A DNA stretch of 17,322 nucleotides from Chloroflexota bacterium (lineage in GTDB: Bacteria; Chloroflexota; Limnocylindria; Limnocylindrales; CSP1-4), in NCBI GenBank assembly GCA_017860675.1, contig JAGDMV010000025.1, positions 1 through 17,322 on the forward strand, read 5' to 3'. The translations under genes and the position numbers were made by a program. Every line of letters starts with the position of its first letter. Within the stretch, counting starts at the first letter, position 1. Below the pieces are notes generated by a model. It was given only the letters and a program-made list of their open reading frames with translations. It was not told the DNA's origin and searched no databases. This document shows, piece after piece, positions 15,086 through 17,322 of this stretch.

Positions 15086-15774
15086 GCTCCCGCGGGCCTG
15101 CCGCGCTGCCCAGGGTCGCGATCCTCGACTATGGCGCCGGCAACCTCGTCTCGATCGGCCGGGCCCTGGAGGTCGTCGGCGCGAGGCCCGTGATCGTCAC
15201 CGGCGCGGCCGCGCTCCGGGACGTCGACGCCCTGGTGGTGCCCGGCGTCGGGGCAGCAGCCCCGGCGATGGTCCGGCTCCACCGTCGGGGGCTCGTCCGC
15301 GCCATCCGTGGCTGGGTCGCGGCCGGCCGCCCCCTGCTCGGCATCTGCCTCGGCCTGCAGCTCCTGTTCGAGGGCAGCGACGAGGACGGTGCCCGCACGC
15401 TGGGCATCCTGCCCGGCCGTACCGTCCGCCTGGCGGGCGCGCCGCGCCTGCCGCATATCGGCTGGAACGACGTCGTGCGGCGACGGCCGCATTGGCTGTT
15501 CGATGGTATCGCCGACGGTGCCGCGTTCTACTTCGTTCACTCGTACGTGGCCTGCCCCGCCGGGGCCGGCGCCAGCCAGCTGGTCGTGGCCGACACGACG
15601 CACGGCGAGTCGTTTGCCAGCGCCGTGGCCCGCGGGTTGCTCGCCGGCGTCCAGTTCCACCCCGAGCGAAGCGGCGCCGACGGGCTTCGCCTGCTGCGCA
15701 ACTTCGTGACCGCGGCGACCCTGGGCGGCCCGGCGGATGCGGTTCGAGCGGTCGCCGCGGCGGGGATGGACTGA
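15082..15774 (+). CDS. hisH: Imidazole glycerol phosphate synthase, glutaminase subunit
   Basis: Class I glutamine amidotransferase that releases ammonia for HisF. The 230-residue product has VAILDYGAGNLVSIGRAL (12-29), VPGVGAA (53-59), the nucleophile Cys89 in GICLGLQLL, PHIGWNDV (124-131), FYFVHSYV, and the His193/Glu195 pair in GVQFHPE, so the catalytic triad is complete. A short Ala/Gly-rich tail follows LLRNFV. ATG 15082 overlaps the hisB stop, and the stop overlaps the hisF ATG in TGATG. Placement next to hisF matches the HisH-HisF heterodimer. PGVGAA replaces the common PGVGAF, a minor change. Confidence 0.96.
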   Translation: MSSRGPAALPRVAILDYGAGNLVSIGRALEVVGARPVIVTGAAALRDVDALVVPGVGAAAPAMVRLHRRGLVRAIRGWVAAGRPLLGICLGLQLLFEGSDEDGARTLGILPGRTVRLAGAPRLPHIGWNDVVRRRPHWLFDGIADGAAFYFVHSYVACPAGAGASQLVVADTTHGESFASAVARGLLAGVQFHPERSGADGLRLLRNFVTAATLGGPADAVRAVAAAGMD

Positions 15775-16592
15775 TGCTCCGGGTGCGGGTCATTCCCTGC
15801 CTCGACGTGGCCGATGGCCGCGTGGTGAAGGGAACTCGTTTCGTGGACCTCGTCGACGAGGGCGATCCGCCCGAGCTGGCGGCGGTCTACGCCGCCGAGG
15901 GTGCCGACGAGATCGTCTACCTCGACATCGCGGCGACTCCGCGGCGGCGGGGAACGCTCCTCGACGTCGTTCACCGGACCGCCAGCCGGGTGTTCGTGCC
16001 GCTCACGGTCGGGGGCGGCGTCCGGACGGTCAGGGAGATGCGCGACGTCCTGCGCGCCGGGGCGGACAAGGTCTCCTTCAACACCGCCGCCGTGCTCGAC
16101 CCGTCGCTCGTTCGGCGCTGCGCCCGCCGCTTCGGCAGCCAGGCGACCGTGGTCGCGATCGACGCCCGGCGACGGGTGCCGGCCGCCGGCGTCCGGACGG
16201 ACGGCGGTGCGGCGGCCGACCCGCCAGCCTGGGAGGTCGTGATCCGCGGCGGGCGGGAGCCGGTGGTGCTCGACGCCGTGGAGTGGGCCGGGGAGGCCGT
16301 GGCCATGGGCGCAGGCGAGCTGCTGGTGACGTCGATGGACCGCGACGGCACCGGTTCCGGCTTCGACGTCGAGCTGCTGCGCGCCATCACCTCGCGGGTG
16401 ACGGTGCCGGTCATCGCCTCCGGCGGCGCGGCCGGGCCCGCCGACTTCGTCGCCGCGGTGCGCGACGGCGGGGCGGCGGCCGTCCTGGCCGCCTCGATCT
16501 TCCACCGCCGGATCCACTCCATCGCCGCCGTCAAGGCGGCCATGGCCGCTGCCGGCATCCCCGTCAGGCCAGTCCCGGAGGCCGCCCGGTGA
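15774..16592 (+). CDS. hisF: Imidazole glycerol phosphate synthase, cyclase subunit
   Basis: Barrel subunit that uses HisH-derived ammonia to turn PRFAR into imidazole glycerol phosphate and AICAR. The sequence MLRVRVIPCLDVADGRVVKG has catalytic Asp11. The second catalytic Asp130 is in VVAIDAR. FVPLTVGGGVR, ADKVSFNTAAV, TSMDRDGTGSGFD and PVIASGGAAG complete the family pattern. At 272 residues it is roughly 15 longer than usual. The extra length lies after beta-strand 5 (about 133-151), where most HisF proteins go quickly from IDAK/R to WEV; here there is a Gly/Ala/Pro-rich insertion. The start overlaps the hisH stop by one base and the stop overlaps the hisIE GTG. Function is secure. Confidence 0.96.
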   Translation: MLRVRVIPCLDVADGRVVKGTRFVDLVDEGDPPELAAVYAAEGADEIVYLDIAATPRRRGTLLDVVHRTASRVFVPLTVGGGVRTVREMRDVLRAGADKVSFNTAAVLDPSLVRRCARRFGSQATVVAIDARRRVPAAGVRTDGGAAADPPAWEVVIRGGREPVVLDAVEWAGEAVAMGAGELLVTSMDRDGTGSGFDVELLRAITSRVTVPVIASGGAAGPADFVAAVRDGGAAAVLAASIFHRRIHSIAAVKAAMAAAGIPVRPVPEAAR

Positions 16593-17322
16593 ACCGCCGG
16601 GGTGGTGCTGCGCGCGAGAGGGTGGGAGGCGATCCGGCGACTGGCGCCATGCGTACAGGCCACGCGACCGCGACGCACCTCGCGGACCCGGCGGATGACG
16701 ACTCCGCCGTCCGCTACGGCTCCGACGGCCTCGTCCCCGTCGTCGTCCAGGATGTGGCGGACGGACGCGTCCTGATGGTGGCCTGGGCTGATGCTGAGGC
16801 GGTCGCGGCGACCCTGCAGACAGGCCTGGTCCATTTCCACTCGCGTAGCCGCGGCCGCCTCTGGCTCAAGGGCGAGACGAGCGGCCACGTTCTCCGCCTT
16901 CGCGATCTGGCGCTCGATTGCGACGGTGATGCCCTGCTCGCCCGGGTCGAGCCGGCGGGTCCCACCTGCCACCGGGGGACGCGGTCGTGCTTCGACGCCG
17001 ACGGAGGCGCCGGACTGACCGAGGTCGGCGGCGCCGCCGGCGATCGCGACGACGCCGGACTGACCAAAGGCGGTGACGATCGGGACCTCGCGGCGCACGG
17101 GCTCCAGGGGTTTGCCTGGCTGGAGACGCTCTGGCGGACGATCGCTGCCCGGGCCGCCGACCGACCGGCGGGCTCGTACACCGCAAGGCTGCTGGCCGGC
17201 GGGGTGGACGCCGTCGGGCGGAAGCTCACCGAAGAGGCCACCGAGGTGCTGCTCGCGGCCAAGGACGACGCGGCGCTTGCCGCGACCGGCATCGGCCCGG
17301 GTCGGGCTGGGCGGATCGCCAC
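16589..17322 (+). CDS. hisIE: HisIE bifunctional PRA-CH / PRA-PH (partial, C-terminus off window)
   Basis: Fusion of phosphoribosyl-AMP cyclohydrolase (HisI) and phosphoribosyl-ATP pyrophosphatase (HisE), steps 3 and 2 of the pathway. 244 codons are visible. HisI covers about 42-137, with VQDVADGRVLMVAW, HFHSRSRGRLWLKGETSGH, metal motif DCDGDALL (Cys111), PTCHRG (Cys127) and SCF (Cys134). A Gly/Asp-rich linker (about 136-172) joins HisE, seen as LETLWRTIAARAADRP, GSYTARLLAGGVDAVGRKLTEEATEVLLAAKDD (197 to 227, in pieces), and cut before its last helices. GTG 16589 overlaps the hisF stop and has GGAGG 7 nt upstream (16577-16581). An in-frame ATG at 16649 would remove 20 low-complexity residues. 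The GTG is preferred for its ribosome site. Confidence 0.93.
   Translation, partial: MNRRGGAARERVGGDPATGAMRTGHATATHLADPADDDSAVRYGSDGLVPVVVQDVADGRVLMVAWADAEAVAATLQTGLVHFHSRSRGRLWLKGETSGHVLRLRDLALDCDGDALLARVEPAGPTCHRGTRSCFDADGGAGLTEVGGAAGDRDDAGLTKGGDDRDLAAHGLQGFAWLETLWRTIAARAADRPAGSYTARLLAGGVDAVGRKLTEEATEVLLAAKDDAALAATGIGPGRAGRIA
17008..17065 (+). repeat. Direct repeat inside the hisIE linker
   Basis: The 13-mer CGCCGGACTGACC occurs at 17008-17020 and again at 17053-17065, exactly 45 bases apart and in frame. It encodes AGLT twice in a Gly/Asp-rich stretch between the HisI and HisE domains. This looks like a small in-frame duplication that lengthens the interdomain linker. Confidence 0.6.

Noticed and set aside
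1..17322. CRISPR array, insertion sequence, tRNA/rRNA, prophage or defence genes
   Set aside because: No regularly spaced repeats, transposase motifs, tRNA-like cloverleaf or rRNA segments were seen, and nearly every base is assigned to housekeeping genes.

Overview
This window is a very GC-rich (roughly 70% or more by eye), densely packed bacterial chromosomal segment with no rRNA, tRNA, insertion sequence, phage gene or CRISPR array that I can see. The gene set points to an uncultured Chloroflexota lineage: RNase Y next to a YmdB-type phosphodiesterase, a YerC-type TrpR-family regulator beside the his genes, a long-form HisG, an EF-G2-like GTPase, and yebC-ruvC-ruvA-ruvB. An actinobacterial or other high-GC origin cannot be excluded from sequence reading alone. 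Several starts look leaderless, with a TANNNT -10 element 6-8 nt before the start codon.

Region 1 (1-9000, minus strand) is a housekeeping DNA repair and RNA metabolism block. Read in transcription order it is yebC, ruvC, ruvA, ruvB (Holliday junction processing), tgt (queuosine tRNA modification), a 51-codon small basic protein, recA, recX, rny, and a ymdB-type phosphodiesterase running off the left edge. Gene junctions are tight: GTGA at yebC/ruvC, ATGA at ruvC/ruvA, 9 nt at ruvB/tgt, 6 nt at recA/recX and 2 nt at rny/ymdB. A good SOS (LexA) box lies between ruvA and ruvB. recA carries a frameshift in its loop L2 region, probably a sequence or assembly error but possibly a real lesion.

Region 2 (9001-11353) holds a divergent EF-G-like GTPase on the plus strand. 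It is a paralogue type with a Tyr in place of the usual catalytic His and a degenerate guanine-recognition motif. A short convergent intergenic gap follows it.

Region 3 (11354-17322) is a histidine biosynthesis locus. hisA is on the minus strand, divergent from yerC(hisR)-hisG-hisC-hisB-hisH-hisF-hisIE on the plus strand. Every junction in the plus-strand operon overlaps by 1 or 4 bases. hisD is not in the window, and hisIE runs off the right edge. The divergent hisA/yerC spacer contains an 18-bp inverted repeat whose two arms can each act as a -10 element for one direction while carrying a start codon for the other.

I found no clearly new multi-gene system. The most noteworthy items are the symmetric hisA/yerC promoter-operator, the SOS box before ruvB, the recA frameshift, the unusual EF-G paralogue, and the unnamed small protein upstream of recA.
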